A DNA stretch of 64,000 nucleotides, from positions 5,335,001 to 5,399,000 of the forward strand of contig NC_133005.1 of NCBI RefSeq assembly GCF_048564905.1, read 5' to 3'. The notes beneath the pieces are model-generated. The model searched no databases. It was given only the letters and a program-made list of their open reading frames with translations, and was not told the DNA's origin. Origin of the DNA: Vicugna pacos. Lineage: Eukaryota > Chordata > Mammalia > Artiodactyla > Camelidae. Made by a program: the position numbers and the translations under genes. Position 1 is the stretch's first letter. Each line of letters opens with the position of its first letter. Of this stretch, positions 34,820 to 45,307 are shown one piece after another.

Positions 34820-35920
34820 AATAATAAGAGAATATAAGCACCTCCAGAATTTAGAGAACTCTTTGGAGAAGGGGTTGGCTCCCAATGCCCAAAACCACGG
34901 ATAGAAAGTCAATTCATCTACAAAACAAAATACTATAAGGCTCTTGACCTCAGCAGACATTGGGGGAAGCCTGGCTATTTACAAGGGCCATGAAACTGCA
35001 CCTGAGTAAGGTTGGATGGAGCTCTCACTGCACTCCTCCTTGGAAGACGGCAGCTCTGCGGACTGTTTAGTGTTGCATGTGAATCGCACATTATTTTTAG
35101 GTTCCATTTTCATGCTCACAGCCCAACTCTGTAAAGAAATGGCACTAGGATTGTCATTTACTTAACCATGCAGGGCCTAGGATGCCCCCTGAAGGTTGCA
35201 AAATGCTGGCTAGCAGCCACTCGTTCCTGTCTTTGAAAGCACTGCACACACCTGCTCACACAGCCCATCTAACCTTGAGCTATGATCAACGAGCCTTTCT
35301 AGCGCCAAGCTGCCCTTTCACACCACCGGCCCAAAGTCAGACCCTCTCCCTCCTTCCAAACAAGGGGCAACAGTAACTCCCCACATTCACTGATGTTTAG
35401 AACAGCAAGCTCTTCAACAAAGCCTGCCTTGACTAAATGCAAAGCAGTGAAAATCACAGCACCACCAAATTTTGAGAATCACGGCTCATTTTCCCAAAGG
35501 CAACAAGTGGTACCAATTCATTGAAGAAATGTCAAGTACATAGTTATTTTTAAGTCTTAATTTGCTGTTCAGTTATAGGAACACAAGATGTGATTTAATT
35601 ATCTGTAGGCTAGTGTTTTATGGTTTCATTTTTTTTAAAGGTTTGCATCATCTAGACTGTATTTGGAATAAGAACGCGCTGAGATCCATATTTGCATTTT
35701 TGCAAACAGCTGGCCATCTGATCCAGAGCAATCTATTACATAAGCCTCCCTTTCCCCACTTATGTTTAATGTCACCTTTAGATACAAGCAATTTCTACAT
35801 GCATTTGGGTCAGTTTCTGAACTTCCTATTTTATTTTGTTAAATTGGCTATTTTCTACTATGTTAAGCTGTCCTGAAATGGTTTAGCTTTACATAATGGT
35901 TTAATAGCTCTTAAGTTTGG
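34820..35920. other. Unassigned non-coding stretch
   Basis: No gene recognised. The cytosine-rich part around 35240-35430 may contain an L2 relic. The 104-codon plus-strand frame at 35562-35876 is hydrophobic, lacks a domain and is probably chance. Confidence 0.35.
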
Positions 35921-35924
35921 TCGT

Positions 35925-36180
35925 CTTTTGTTAGCCTTCATTTTCAGAATTTCCCTGAATATTCTCACGTGTTTATTTCTCCAGCTGACCCTTAGTATTA
36001 TGATGTCAACTTCCAAAAGTAGTACCGGTAATATTGCCACTAGGATGACATTGAAAGCACTGATAATGTTGGTAGACTTGGTACCTTCACATCATCAGTT
36101 CCTCCTACGTGTCTCTTCATTAACTTGAGTGATCTCTTAAGGACCTCAGTACCTCTCCAAACGTTTCTGTGAAAATTTTT
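35925..36180 (-). mobile_element. Old L1M ORF2 fragment
   Basis: 'ttcattttcagaatttccct', 'gtcaacttccaaaagtagta' and 'aggatgacattgaaagcact' follow the reversed L1 ORF2 stretch C-terminal to the RT core. Highly diverged. Confidence 0.5.
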
Positions 36181-36184
36181 GAAG

Positions 36185-36628
36185 ATATGAGAAAGTGGAA
36201 ACAATAGTGAAATGATAATCCATATACTCACTACTTATATCCAAAAATTGTTGATGTTTGCCATGTTCTATTTTCATCTATGGATTTTTATTTATTTTAT
36301 TCATAGTTTTTGCTGAGCCATTTGCAAACAAAATATGAGCATCATGATACTTTACTCTTAAATATATCAATATGTATCTCCTAAAAAAGACACTGTACTG
36401 CTAATCACAATATAATTATCAATTATAGGCATCATGATATCTTATTCCTAAATATATCAACTTGTATCTCCTAAAAAGGGAAATTCTTTTGCTCAACACA
36501 ATATCATTATCACACCTATATAATTTCTTTAATATCTACTATCCAATCTATATTCTAATTTCCTCAACTGCTCCAAAAATGCTCATTTTATAGCTTTGGG
36601 GGTTTTGTTGCTTTTTGCAGCTTTCCTG
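36185..36628 (-). mobile_element. L1MC/L1ME-type 3'UTR, left part
   Basis: 'caaaaattgttgatgtttgc', 'gagccatttgcaaacaaaat', 'ttatcacacctatataattt' and 'attctaatttcctcaactgc' match an old reversed L1 3'UTR. It contains a diverged tandem duplication of about 87 bp (36337-36423 and 36424-36510). It is split from its continuation (37150-37310) by another L1. Confidence 0.65.

Positions 36629-36690
<62 letters not shown>
36629..36690. repeat. (TATC)n microsatellite
   Basis: About 15 perfect tetranucleotide units. It lies at the poly-A end of the nested minus-strand L1, so it probably grew from the tail of that insertion. Confidence 0.97.
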
Positions 36691-37145
36691 GAAATAGAAT
36701 TCATATACCATAAACATTACCCTTTTGAAGTACATAATTTCGTGGGATTTAGTAATTTTACAAAGTTATGCAACCATCATTAATAATTCCAGAATATTTT
36801 CATTAACCTAAAAAGAAACCCAGTGCCCAATTATAAGCAATCACTCCCCATGTATTTCTCTCTCCATTTCCCCTCCTACAGCCCATGGCAACCACTAATC
36901 TAATTTCTGTCTCTAAGGATTTGCCTATTCTGAACATTTCATATAAATCAAATCATACAATATGTAGCCGTTTGTGTCTGGTTTTTTTCATTTATGTTAT
37001 TTTCAAGTTTCACCCATGCTATAGTATGAATCAGTCCCTCATTTCTTTTTATGACTGAAAAACATTCGATTTTATGGCTATATACCACATTTTGCTTATT
37101 CATTCATCAATTGATAAATATTTGGGTTTGTTTTAAAACCAGAAT
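36691..37145 (-). mobile_element. Nested L1MA/MB-type 3' end
   Basis: 'agaattcatataccataaac', 'ttatgcaaccatcattaata', 'ccatggcaaccactaatcta', 'gatttgcctattctgaacat' and 'ccacattttgcttattcatt' give a reversed L1 3'UTR plus the beginning of the ORF2 tail. It interrupts an older L1 3'UTR. Confidence 0.8.
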
Positions 37146-37149
37146 CTAA

Positions 37150-37310
37150 TTAATGTCTGCTTGTTTTATTCTGTTGTTAGTCTCTTTAGTCTCTTTAATA
37201 AACAGAGGTCTCTACCTTCCTTTTTGGTCTGTGATATCGACTTTTTGAAGAGGCCACCTGTCCTGTAGAATATTCCACACTCTGAACTTGTATACTTATT
37301 TCCTTAAGGG
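37150..37310 (-). mobile_element. L1MC/L1ME-type 3'UTR, right part
   Basis: 'aaccagaatctaattaatgt', 'ttgttagtctctttagtctc', 'gaggccacctgtcctgtaga' and 'atattccacactctgaactt' continue the 3'UTR left off at about 36628. Confidence 0.65.
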
Positions 37311-37314
37311 GTTG

Positions 37315-38015
37315 TTTATTTTTGTCAAAAATCCCAAAATAGCAAAATTAAAACCACCAGATCAATAAAATAATATTTAATAAGAGTTTATTGTGCATAT
37401 CAAAATAGTTCCATGAACTCAAACCAACAGTAGAATGAGACTCCGAGGTATACTGTTATAAGACAACTTACGTAGTGAAAATGCAGACAGAATATTCTTT
37501 ACATTGGTTTTCCAAGTGATAGAGGATTGGTTGAAAGTGGCTACATCATGCCAATTTTGGAGAACAGTTTAGGTTTCATTTATGATTTTCAAAGGCGTTT
37601 ACAAGAGGCAGCCCAAGTAACATTTTGCTTACTTTGCAGAATAGGCTAAATTAAGTTTCACTTATATGTCTTAAATTTTTTTGTCTGCTTAAGGAATTTT
37701 TGAGTTTGGTTTCCATTTTGTATTTCCCTTCAACAACTTGCTCATTGATCTTCCTGTATTCGCTGCAAATCTAAAGGGAAGTCAGAAGGCTTGACTGAAA
37801 TAGTGAGAGTGCCTCACAAGAGATGCTGTCTTCTTCAGACTGCATCCTGCAGGGAAGCGCACAATATCAGGCTGTTGCCATGCTGATACTGTTCCGTCAG
37901 TTGGTCCAGGTGACCTTGCCACTGTGAAGGTTGATGATTCCTTTGGATGTTAGTAAGTGCTCTATGGGGTAATACTTGAGCACCACTAGAATATCTTGCT
38001 CCCTAACACTTTTCA
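37315..38015. other. Unassigned non-coding stretch
   Basis: No gene or repeat recognised. Confidence 0.4.
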
Positions 38016-38019
38016 CTAT

Positions 38020-38690
38020 CTTTTCCAAATTCTTAGACAAAGAATTTTATCCATTCTATTCTGTAAGAGTTTCACATGGGCTAGAAAATTTTGTACATCT
38101 TATTAAGTTTACTTCTTGTTTTAAAAATTTATTTGGGCTCCTTTTAAAAATGAAATCTTTACTTCAATTATATTTTCAAGTTGGTAGTGGCAAACTGTCT
38201 TCCAATACATCATCTCCCCTTTTCTCTACTAATAGAAGCTTCCCTGATAGGAATGAGCATAACAGTCCTTACTTTACCTACCTCTGGACTTGCAGAGAGA
38301 GAGAAATATATTCCTATATTCAAGCCACAGTTGTATTTGTTTTGCTGTCTTGAAGACTATTATTGGTAGCTAGAAAGACATTAACTTTCGCATTTTAATT
38401 TTGTAACCAGTGATCTCTCTGGATTCTTCTATTGTTTGTAACTTTTTTTGTTTCTTCCTTTCTTTTTCCTAGATTTTCTGGGTTGACAATAAAATGGTGT
38501 ACAAATAATGATACACTGTCTGCTATCTTTCTAACACATAAACCAAATGTCCTTTTCTTGTCTAATTACATTGGCTGTTACTTTCAGAACAATGTTAAAA
38601 ATGTTAATGATGGTGTACAACCTTGTATTTTTCCTGAATTAAATGAGAATGTTTCTATTCTAACCTCCATTAGGCAGTGTGTCACAGTGC
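38020..38690 (-). mobile_element. Very old L1M ORF2 relic
   Basis: Reversed ORF2 landmarks: 'ttaattttgtaaccagtgat', 'gtacaaataatgatacactg', 'ttgtctaattacattggctg', 'ttcagaacaatgttaaaaat', 'ggtgtacaaccttgtatttt'. These span the region around the RT catalytic motif. A piece at about 38175-38325 does not match L1 and may be an insertion. Confidence 0.6.
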
Positions 38691-38699
38691 CAGCCAAGA

Positions 38700-39215
38700 A
38701 TCCAGGTGAAAGCAACAAAAACTGAGTCTGATTACCCTAAGCAGGAAGGAATTTTTGGAAGATTATCAAGTAGTTCCAACTGTCAATAGAACGCTAGAAA
38801 GCCAGACTTCAGGCATGAAAAACCAATATTTGTCTGATTTGTAGAGACTCCCCGCCACTGGACCCTGCAGCCTTTGTCACTAGTTACCATCTGAGATGTT
38901 TCTTTCATAACAAATAATTATTCCTTTTTTTTCCTCTCTTGCTCATGGTCTAAATTCCCAAATGAAAGCATGAATATGCTAAGCCTAGCCTGTGCCTGTG
39001 ATTTCTCTATCTGGTGGCAAGAGGAGTGAACATTTCAACCCTTAGATTTCTGATGTGAAAGAAAGGGCTGTACTTTTCACTACTTAATTCAATGGGGAAT
39101 TCCTCCCAAACAGCAAGGTGGACACTGGGAAGCCCTCCTCCCCCAAATTAACAAATACTGGCTTACAAGATTCTGGCTTTAGTTTTATACATTTTAAAAT
39201 CATTTTGAGTATTAG
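38700..39215. other. Unassigned stretch between L1 pieces
   Basis: 38700-38850 has the look of an old dispersed repeat ('ctgagtctgattaccctaag', 'caggaaggaatttttggaag') but I could not name it. No gene. Confidence 0.35.
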
Positions 39216-39219
39216 ACTA

Positions 39220-39605
39220 GTGTGTTATAAGGCAGCTTTGTTTGGTTGTTTTTCACAGGATGTTGAATTTTCTTTACTTTCCCCCTTAATTGATATTATT
39301 TTAATCTACTGTTTAATGCTAACATATTTATTTATAGTATATTATGGATATAAGACATAGTTCAGTCTATTATTAGATTTTACATCTTTTAATATTTATT
39401 AATTCTGAACAATTCTTGTATTTTAAGGATTAACTTCTTGATTTTTAAGGTGCTAATAGACTCCATTTGCTTATATTTTTACTCATGATTTTTAAAGTTA
39501 TTTTGTATGAGAGTGAATTAAACCTGTATCAAAAGGTTCAATTTTCTCTTAAATGATGTGGGTGAATTTTCCTTGAACTCCTGAGGCCATTTTTCTTGCT
39601 CTCAG
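39220..39605 (-). mobile_element. Very old L1M ORF2 relic, further 5' part
   Basis: 'ccttaattgatattatttta', 'gctaatagactccatttgct' and 'aaacctgtatcaaaaggttc' fit the reversed RT N-terminal half in decayed form. Probably the same copy as 38020-38690. Confidence 0.5.
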
Positions 39606-39609
39606 ACCT

Positions 39610-41570
39610 TCAGTTTAAAAGCTACGAAAATTGAGGTCTTCTCCATAGCTTAGTGGACTGAAGGTTGGAAATACTTTTCATTTTCTCTTTTGAAAATTTA
39701 ACTGCCTTGAGCCAAGGTTTACTCTATTTGGTCTAGCAGATCCTCACAGACATCTGCACATTTCAGGCCATTCAGCCAATTCAGAACTGGGCCTTAGGGC
39801 CTTCACTCTCATCAAAGACCTCCAGTTCCCTTCCCTAATACCGCCTGCTTCTCCCTAAGTCAATTTCACATCCTGCAACAAATGGAGAGAAAATATAGGT
39901 GCGACTTGAGTTTTCAAGAGGGAGGAAGAAACTTCACCTGGAAGCCTCCCTTACTCTTTCCCCCCTTGCTCCTTAAAGGAATCTTGGCACGTTTATTTCC
40001 TCTGCTGTCTTCTGTTCTGCTAGATTCCTATTCATTTTTGGAGATCATTAGTTCAGAGTCATTATGATTATTTTGTCTTCCACTTCGCCTTTTCTCCCAG
40101 CAGGAGAAGCAAAATAGCAAAGCCTGATGGATTTTTTTTTTTTTTGTCTCTGTAGGGACCACAAGGTAGTTGGAGCATTTATTTTCACATATGTTTTGTT
40201 TATTTACGGACTACCTGCATATCTTTTTAATTCACTCTTTTCAAAGATTGGGCAGGTTTCTAAAGACTTTCCACAAGGCCCCTTTCCTCCACATTGCTTT
40301 GGGGTGGGGCAGAGACTCTGAGTCATGGCAAGATCTTCCATCTCGCGTGTCTGTCATTGTCATTTTTCAAATATTAACACATGGAGTGTTCTCCTCTTAT
40401 CTTATTCAACTTTTGCTGTTTACCTTTCTTGCTGAATTTTTGTCCAACTTGCAGATTTAAAAAAGGGTGAGTTTGTACACAGCATCATTCTTCCATTTTA
40501 CCCCAGACATGCAAGAGTAATCATTTTAAACTAATAATATATTGACACATAGCCAGTTACAGCTGATCACTGTGAAAGGCTGTGATACATACCAAGCACA
40601 GTTTGTGCTCACAGCTTATCATTTTAGTTCAGTTGTGATATTTACATAATGCAATATTATGCCACCAAAATTATACCTTATGTAATGTACCAAAAACAAC
40701 ATAGCAGTATCATTTTTGAACAATTCTTTAAGATATTATTTGATAATAACAAGCTGTAATAATACTGATTTTGTATACACTCTGAAGCTCGATTTCAGAA
40801 CAGACAGGCAGTGTAGACTCATCAAAACACCTGGAAATTAGATCAATACATCTAGAAATTAGATCAGCTTAATCATGCATAATCTAATAAAATTTTTGTC
40901 TACATTGCAGACTGTTTCCTTGGGATTGAGTCCCCAAAGAGGGATTTATTATTTAAGAAGAATAAATAGTTTATGATTGTTGATTCATACTATCAATTTG
41001 CTTTCCACCGAGATTGTACCAATTTACATTCTTACCAGTTGCCAGCTGGGAGCATCATCCAAATTGAAGTAAAGAGCAGATCATATCTGAAGTAACCTGA
41101 AGAGGGCAAATGTGAATATATAGACCTTTCTGAGCCTCCACGTCCCAGGGTGTGAGATGGCGTTAACACAGAACCACTGCCCTCAGCTGTTAGAGCCATC
41201 AGAAGGGATGGTGCAGGGTCAGTGCTAGCTGCAATTCTGACCCAGAGTGCGTCTGCCACATGAGACAGTCATCATCATAATCTCTCTCCTCACACCTCTT
41301 CCTCTGAAGAGTCCTATGGAGTCCAGTATTCTGTTCACTGTTTCTTCCTCTTTCTGCTGGTTTTGTTTTTGCTGTTCTTCCAACCCCTCTGCTTCTTTGT
41401 TTTATGTTTCCACTGCCATAGCAATGGCATCCCCTCATCCTTTAGCTCTTCTTCTACCAGTAAATTGGCAGCTAGACCCAGACCTGGGACCCAGATGGAA
41501 AACCAGGACTTTGAACTTCAGGGCCCCTACTCTTAATCCCTGTATCCCATTGCCTCTGCAAGTTCATTAA
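39610..41570. other. Unassigned non-coding stretch
   Basis: No gene recognised. It has a run of about 14 T at 40132-40145 and a 21-bp tandem pair (unit with 'gaaattagatca') at 40831 and 40852. 40500-40790 is AT-rich, complex and free of repeats I recognise, so it is a candidate for conserved non-coding DNA. Plus-strand frames of 96 and 107 codons (40170-40460, 41247-41570) show no domain. Confidence 0.35.
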
Positions 41571-41573
41571 TGG

Positions 41574-41700
41574 AGACAAAGTCAAAAAAGAGAAAAATGG
41601 AGGAAGGAGAGGAGGAGGAGGAAGAGAAAGGAGTAAGGGAGAGAGATAGAAAGATCAAGAAGGAGAAACAGGAAGAAAAGAGGAAAGGGAGAATTAATAG
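41574..41700 (+). repeat. Polypurine tract
   Basis: Almost only A and G for about 125 bp ('aggagaggaggaggaggaag' in the middle), with few pyrimidine interruptions. Such tracts can form intramolecular triplex DNA. No transposable element recognised. Confidence 0.9.
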
Positions 41701-41704
41701 ACCC

Positions 41705-41930
41705 ACTAAAAAGAGAGAATATCAAGATCTTTAAAATGTTCATGAACTTGGGCCATTTAACCTCCCATCTATGAGTCTATCTTCAGGAAATGCTCAGGAA
41801 GGCAGACAAGTACTCATACTCAAATGTTTCTTCAGCTCAGGGTCATATTTTGCTGTGAAAACATGGAGGTTACCAACACGTCCCCCAGTAGGGACAGCAC
41901 AGTCTATCTTGCTATTGTCTCCCTTGATTT
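41705..41930. other. Unassigned non-coding stretch
   Basis: No gene or repeat recognised. Confidence 0.4.
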
Positions 41931-41931
41931 T

Positions 41932-42325
41932 TTTTTTGTTTTATTTGCAACAAAGTTTATTTTTATTTGAGGTATTATTTATAAGACATGGAGGTGCAGA
42001 TCTTAAATGTACCACTTGATAAGCTTTGACAAATGTATACACCACCACCCAAATCAAGCTATAAAACATTACCTGTGCGTCTTTCATCCTGGGAGACGCC
42101 CCCGCAGCCCCACAGAAGCAATTACTATTCGGATAGCGATCACCCTAGACTGACTGCACCTCTTCTTGAATTTCATCTATCTGGGTTTATACTGTAAGTG
42201 TCTGGCTTCCTTCACTCAGCATATTTTGAGGTTCCTCCAGGCTGCTATGTATGTCAGTAGTTCATTCCTTTTCATTGCTGAGTAGTGTCCCATGGTTTAA
42301 TAAACTATCATTTGTTCATCCATTC
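41932..42325 (-). mobile_element. Old L1 3' end
   Basis: Starts at a T run, then 'ttatttgaggtattatttat', 'cttgataagctttgacaaat', 'tggcttccttcactcagcat' and 'cattgctgagtagtgtccca'. This is a reversed L1MB/MC-like 3'UTR plus the ORF2 tail. Confidence 0.75.
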
Positions 42326-42763
42326 TGTTCTCTCTTTTTTCCATTATAGTTTATTACAAAATATTAAATATAGTTCCCTGTGCTATACAGTAAATCCTTG
42401 TTTGTTTATCTATTTCATATGTGGTACATCTGTTGATCCCCAATTCCCAATTTATCCCTCCCTCTCTTTCCCTTTTGGTAACCATAAGTTTGTATTCTGT
42501 CTGCGAGTCTGTTTCTGTTTTATAAGTAAGTTCATTTGTTTCACTTTTTTTAGATACCACATATAAGTGATATGATATTTGTGTTTCTCTGACTTACATG
42601 CACCCACAAATACATTGGATTTTTATTTAAAAAAAATAAAATGAAGACTCTAACTCAAAAGGAAAGCTTTCTCTGACTTACTTCACTTAGTATGATCATC
42701 TCTAGGTCCATCCGTGTTGCTGCAAGTGGCATTATTTCATCCTTTTTATGGCTGAGTAATATT

Positions 42764-42766
<3 letters not shown>

Positions 42767-42802
<36 letters not shown>
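42767..42802. repeat. (TG)n microsatellite in L1
   Basis: About 18 TG units right after the 'ggctgagtaatattcta' block of a reversed L1 ORF2. Confidence 0.95.
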
Positions 42803-42805
<3 letters not shown>

Positions 42806-42835
42806 CAGATTGGATTTTTGCATATATATACATTG

Positions 42836-42866
42836 GATATATATATATATATGTGTGTGTGTGTAT
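42836..42866. repeat. (AT)n(GT)n microsatellite
   Basis: About 8 AT units followed by about 6 GT units, just beyond the previous array and separated by about 33 bp of partly duplicated sequence ('acattggatatatat' versus 'agattggatttttg'). Confidence 0.9.
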
Positions 42867-42919
42867 GTAAATCCCACCTCTTCTTTATCCATTCTTCTGT
42901 TGATTCATTCTGCTCTTTT

Positions 42920-43075
42920 GGTTTTTAATCCCACAACTCTGGCTATTTCTTCACAGTTTCTTTGAGGACTATATGGTTTCTTAAATGCCTCTATGTCTTA
43001 GACTCCCAACTTCTGTCCTCTTCTCAGTCCTTGAACAACCATTATGTCCTTAGTCACCCCAACATATGCTGAGCA
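42920..43075. other. Unassigned non-coding stretch
   Basis: No gene or repeat recognised. Confidence 0.4.
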
Positions 43076-43077
43076 CA

Positions 43078-43222
43078 GCAGTTCTCCACTTTGGTTGCAC
43101 TTTTAAAATTCCATTACTTGGGCTGCATCTCAAGGAAGTGAAATTAGAATCGCTAGAGGTGGAATCCAAGCAACAGTATAAGTTCTCCAGGTGATTTCAT
43201 TGTGTTCCAAAGCTTAAGAACA
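43078..43222 (-). mobile_element. MER5A-like element
   Basis: 'gcagttctccactttggttg' is a degraded terminal repeat. Internal 'aaattccattacttgggctg' and 'agttctccaggtgatttcat' and the closing 'aagcttaagaac' complete the MER5A plan. Confidence 0.6.
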
Positions 43223-43349
43223 AGAGAGGACATGCAACAATTTTTTAGTAGCAATTGTCAGTTCACCTTCTAGTTACACTTGTGACAGACTGGAGTCCAT
43301 CTGGAAGCCCTCGATCAGCATAAGAATGCCATCCTAGGGACACAGAACC

Positions 43350-43512
43350 TTGCTGCCCCAAGAGCAGTCCCCAGAACAGCAGCTTCAGCATCATCTGAGG
43401 ATTTGGCAGAAAATCACAATCTCAGGTCTTATCCAGACTCAATGAATCAGGAGCAGCCTCTTAACCAGGTTGCCCAGTGATTCATGTGTGCACTAAAGTT
43501 TGAGACATATGC
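43350..43512 (+). mobile_element. MER5A-like element, second copy
   Basis: 'cagcagcttcagcatcatct', 'cttatccagactcaatgaat', 'caggagcagcctcttaacca', 'cccagtgattcatgtgtgca', 'actaaagtttgaga'. About 130 bp from the previous copy. Confidence 0.65.
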
Positions 43513-43514
43513 AT

Positions 43515-43730
43515 GTGTCTCAAATTGCAATTTCCACAATTAAAAATTATATATACTAATTAACATATACTAGTTACATATACTAATTAACATCTCATTG
43601 TAGAAGGAGATAGGGATAGGCCACTAATAAGGTTCTTCAAATGCTTACCTTTGAAGGATGGTATAAAGCCTGATTTGTTAACAAACTGCTTCAAATGTCA
43701 CTTAACCATCCTCAGGGCGTAAATTTTATT
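43515..43730. other. Unassigned AT-rich stretch
   Basis: Contains a short repeated unit 'actaattaacatatactagt' near 43555-43590. No gene. Confidence 0.4.
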
Positions 43731-43732
43731 AC

Positions 43733-44106
43733 GTAGTCACAAAAACACAGACACATACACACCACTCACACATGTGCATACACACACAGCATACATAAAT
43801 GCACAGAAGCATGCATACTCATTACACACAACCACCAAGTTCACTCACATCCACACAATTACATACATTCTCAAGCACATGCAACACACTCTCATGTAGA
43901 TCCAAACACATACTCATGGGAGCACCCATGTACACATATACACGTTCACACAACCTCAAGCCCACTCTGGATTCACATACATACACATCCACAAACACAC
44001 ACATCCACGTGCCCAGGTACACAAGCGTATGTACACATGAACTAAACAATAAATGTTCTTTCACAAGTATCCATGCTCACACATGCACACAAGCTTACGC
44101 ATATAC
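43733..44106 (+). repeat. Degenerate CA-rich (CACA/CATA) simple repeat
   Basis: Over 370 bp made mostly of CA, CACA, ACATAC and TCACA words with no fixed period. It yields a spurious 104-codon His/Thr/Ser-rich frame on the plus strand (43799-44113) and a Val/Cys-rich frame on the minus strand. Such alternating purine-pyrimidine DNA can adopt a left-handed form. Confidence 0.85.
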
Positions 44107-44109
44107 CAG

Positions 44110-45300
44110 GTAACATAACTGTGTCTTGCAAAGAGTAATTCAATTGTTTTAAGTTCTGGTTTAAAACGGGGACATTTCTTCAAGAGGTTATTTCTAAAAG
44201 ACAACTGGCTGTCAATAAAATGCCAGAGTCTGAGAATGTTCCCACTGAATACAAGGCAAGTGGAGGTGGACTGAGAAATTCCACCAGAGCTTGGCCTTCA
44301 TGACACTCCATGGAGTGGCCTTAAGAAACCAGGACTCCCTGGAAGACAGGGGAGGGGGTGGTCCTCCCCTTGAACTGGCTCCACTGATTTACCCCTGGGC
44401 ATGACATCCACGTGTCCACCAGGCAGGACCCTGGTGCCCAGGGCCCTCGGGTGGGTGCTGCACCTGGGGAGACCAGAGTGTTGCCCCCACCTCACTTGTC
44501 CTTTGGCTACCTTAGGAAACTTGCTCCTCTCCCAGGAGATGGCCAGTCTGGAAGCACGGGGGCCAGGCTCATAGCGCATACAGTGATGCCCTGGTGGATG
44601 CAGAACTCATGGGAAAAAAATAAACCACTTCAAAAAACAGACCACGTTAGTCGAGATCATTCAAATTACAGCTTCTGCTGTTGAGAATGTTTTCCTGTGA
44701 CCCTTACCGATGCCAAGCCCAGTTTTCCCAGGCCTATCTTTTCCACATCAATATTTTCTTGAGAGGATTTGATTCTTTGGTCAATTTTTACTCAGTGATT
44801 CACTGTCAGTTTTTTTTTCTGGCGATTACTTCCATCAAGTCTAATTTATCTCAATTATTGCTGTTTTCAACACTTCCTATGCAACTTCTTTTTTTTTTAA
44901 GTTGTTCTTCTACAACAAATTTCATCATGTGAAGTTGCCACTAATGCCAACTACATTTTGTGTTGATAACTTCTCCTTGTAAAATCCATTGTCCATTGGA
45001 TAGTTTGGATTTATTTCTTATCTAATCCATTTTTCAAATGTCATCAACATATTACAGAAGTTCTTGTCTGTAATATTTCTCTTCTCAATATATTCCCAGA
45101 ATTTATTTATTTTTATTACCAATTTACCTCTTTGGTATGTTTCTGATTATTTTGGATATTGCTCACCATGCCTAACAGTAGCAGAACAAATAGAAAATAG
45201 CAAATAGCAAAAATCAGAACAATGGAATGAATACCAAAATGGGTAGTTACAAAAATTCCTTTTTTTGAGAGTGAGCAGATTTGGCTGACCCCCACATACA
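44110..45300. other. Unassigned non-coding stretch
   Basis: No gene recognised. 44330-44600 is GC-rich with frames on both strands (90 and 93 codons) but no domain, no splice context and few CpG. 44880-45240 is AT-rich and may be an unrecognised old repeat. Confidence 0.35.
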
Positions 45301-45307
45301 ACGTAAT

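Larger units (their letters stand above)
42336..42915 (-). mobile_element. Cetartiodactyl L1 3' segment
   Basis: 'atagttccctgtgctataca', 'gtaaatccttgtttgtttat', 'gagtctgtttctgttttata', 'tacttcacttagtatgatca' and 'tttttatggctgagtaatat' are reversed 3'UTR and ORF2 tail. It lacks the terminal part of the 3'UTR and poly-A and directly abuts the older L1. An unrelated-looking piece of about 70 bp sits at 42600-42670. Contains two dinucleotide arrays. Confidence 0.8.

Noticed and set aside
36629-36690. CRISPR-like repetition
   Set aside because: It is a plain (TATC)n microsatellite without spacers, in a mammalian genome.
42600-42670. Separate transposon inside the L1
   Set aside because: About 70 bp that does not fit L1, but too short and without ends or duplication to name.
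43799-44113. 104-codon His/Thr/Ser-rich frame
   Set aside because: Translation of a degenerate CA-rich repeat.
44330-44600. Possible CpG island or first exon
   Set aside because: GC-rich but with few CpG, no clear TATA or initiator context, and frames on both strands without domain.
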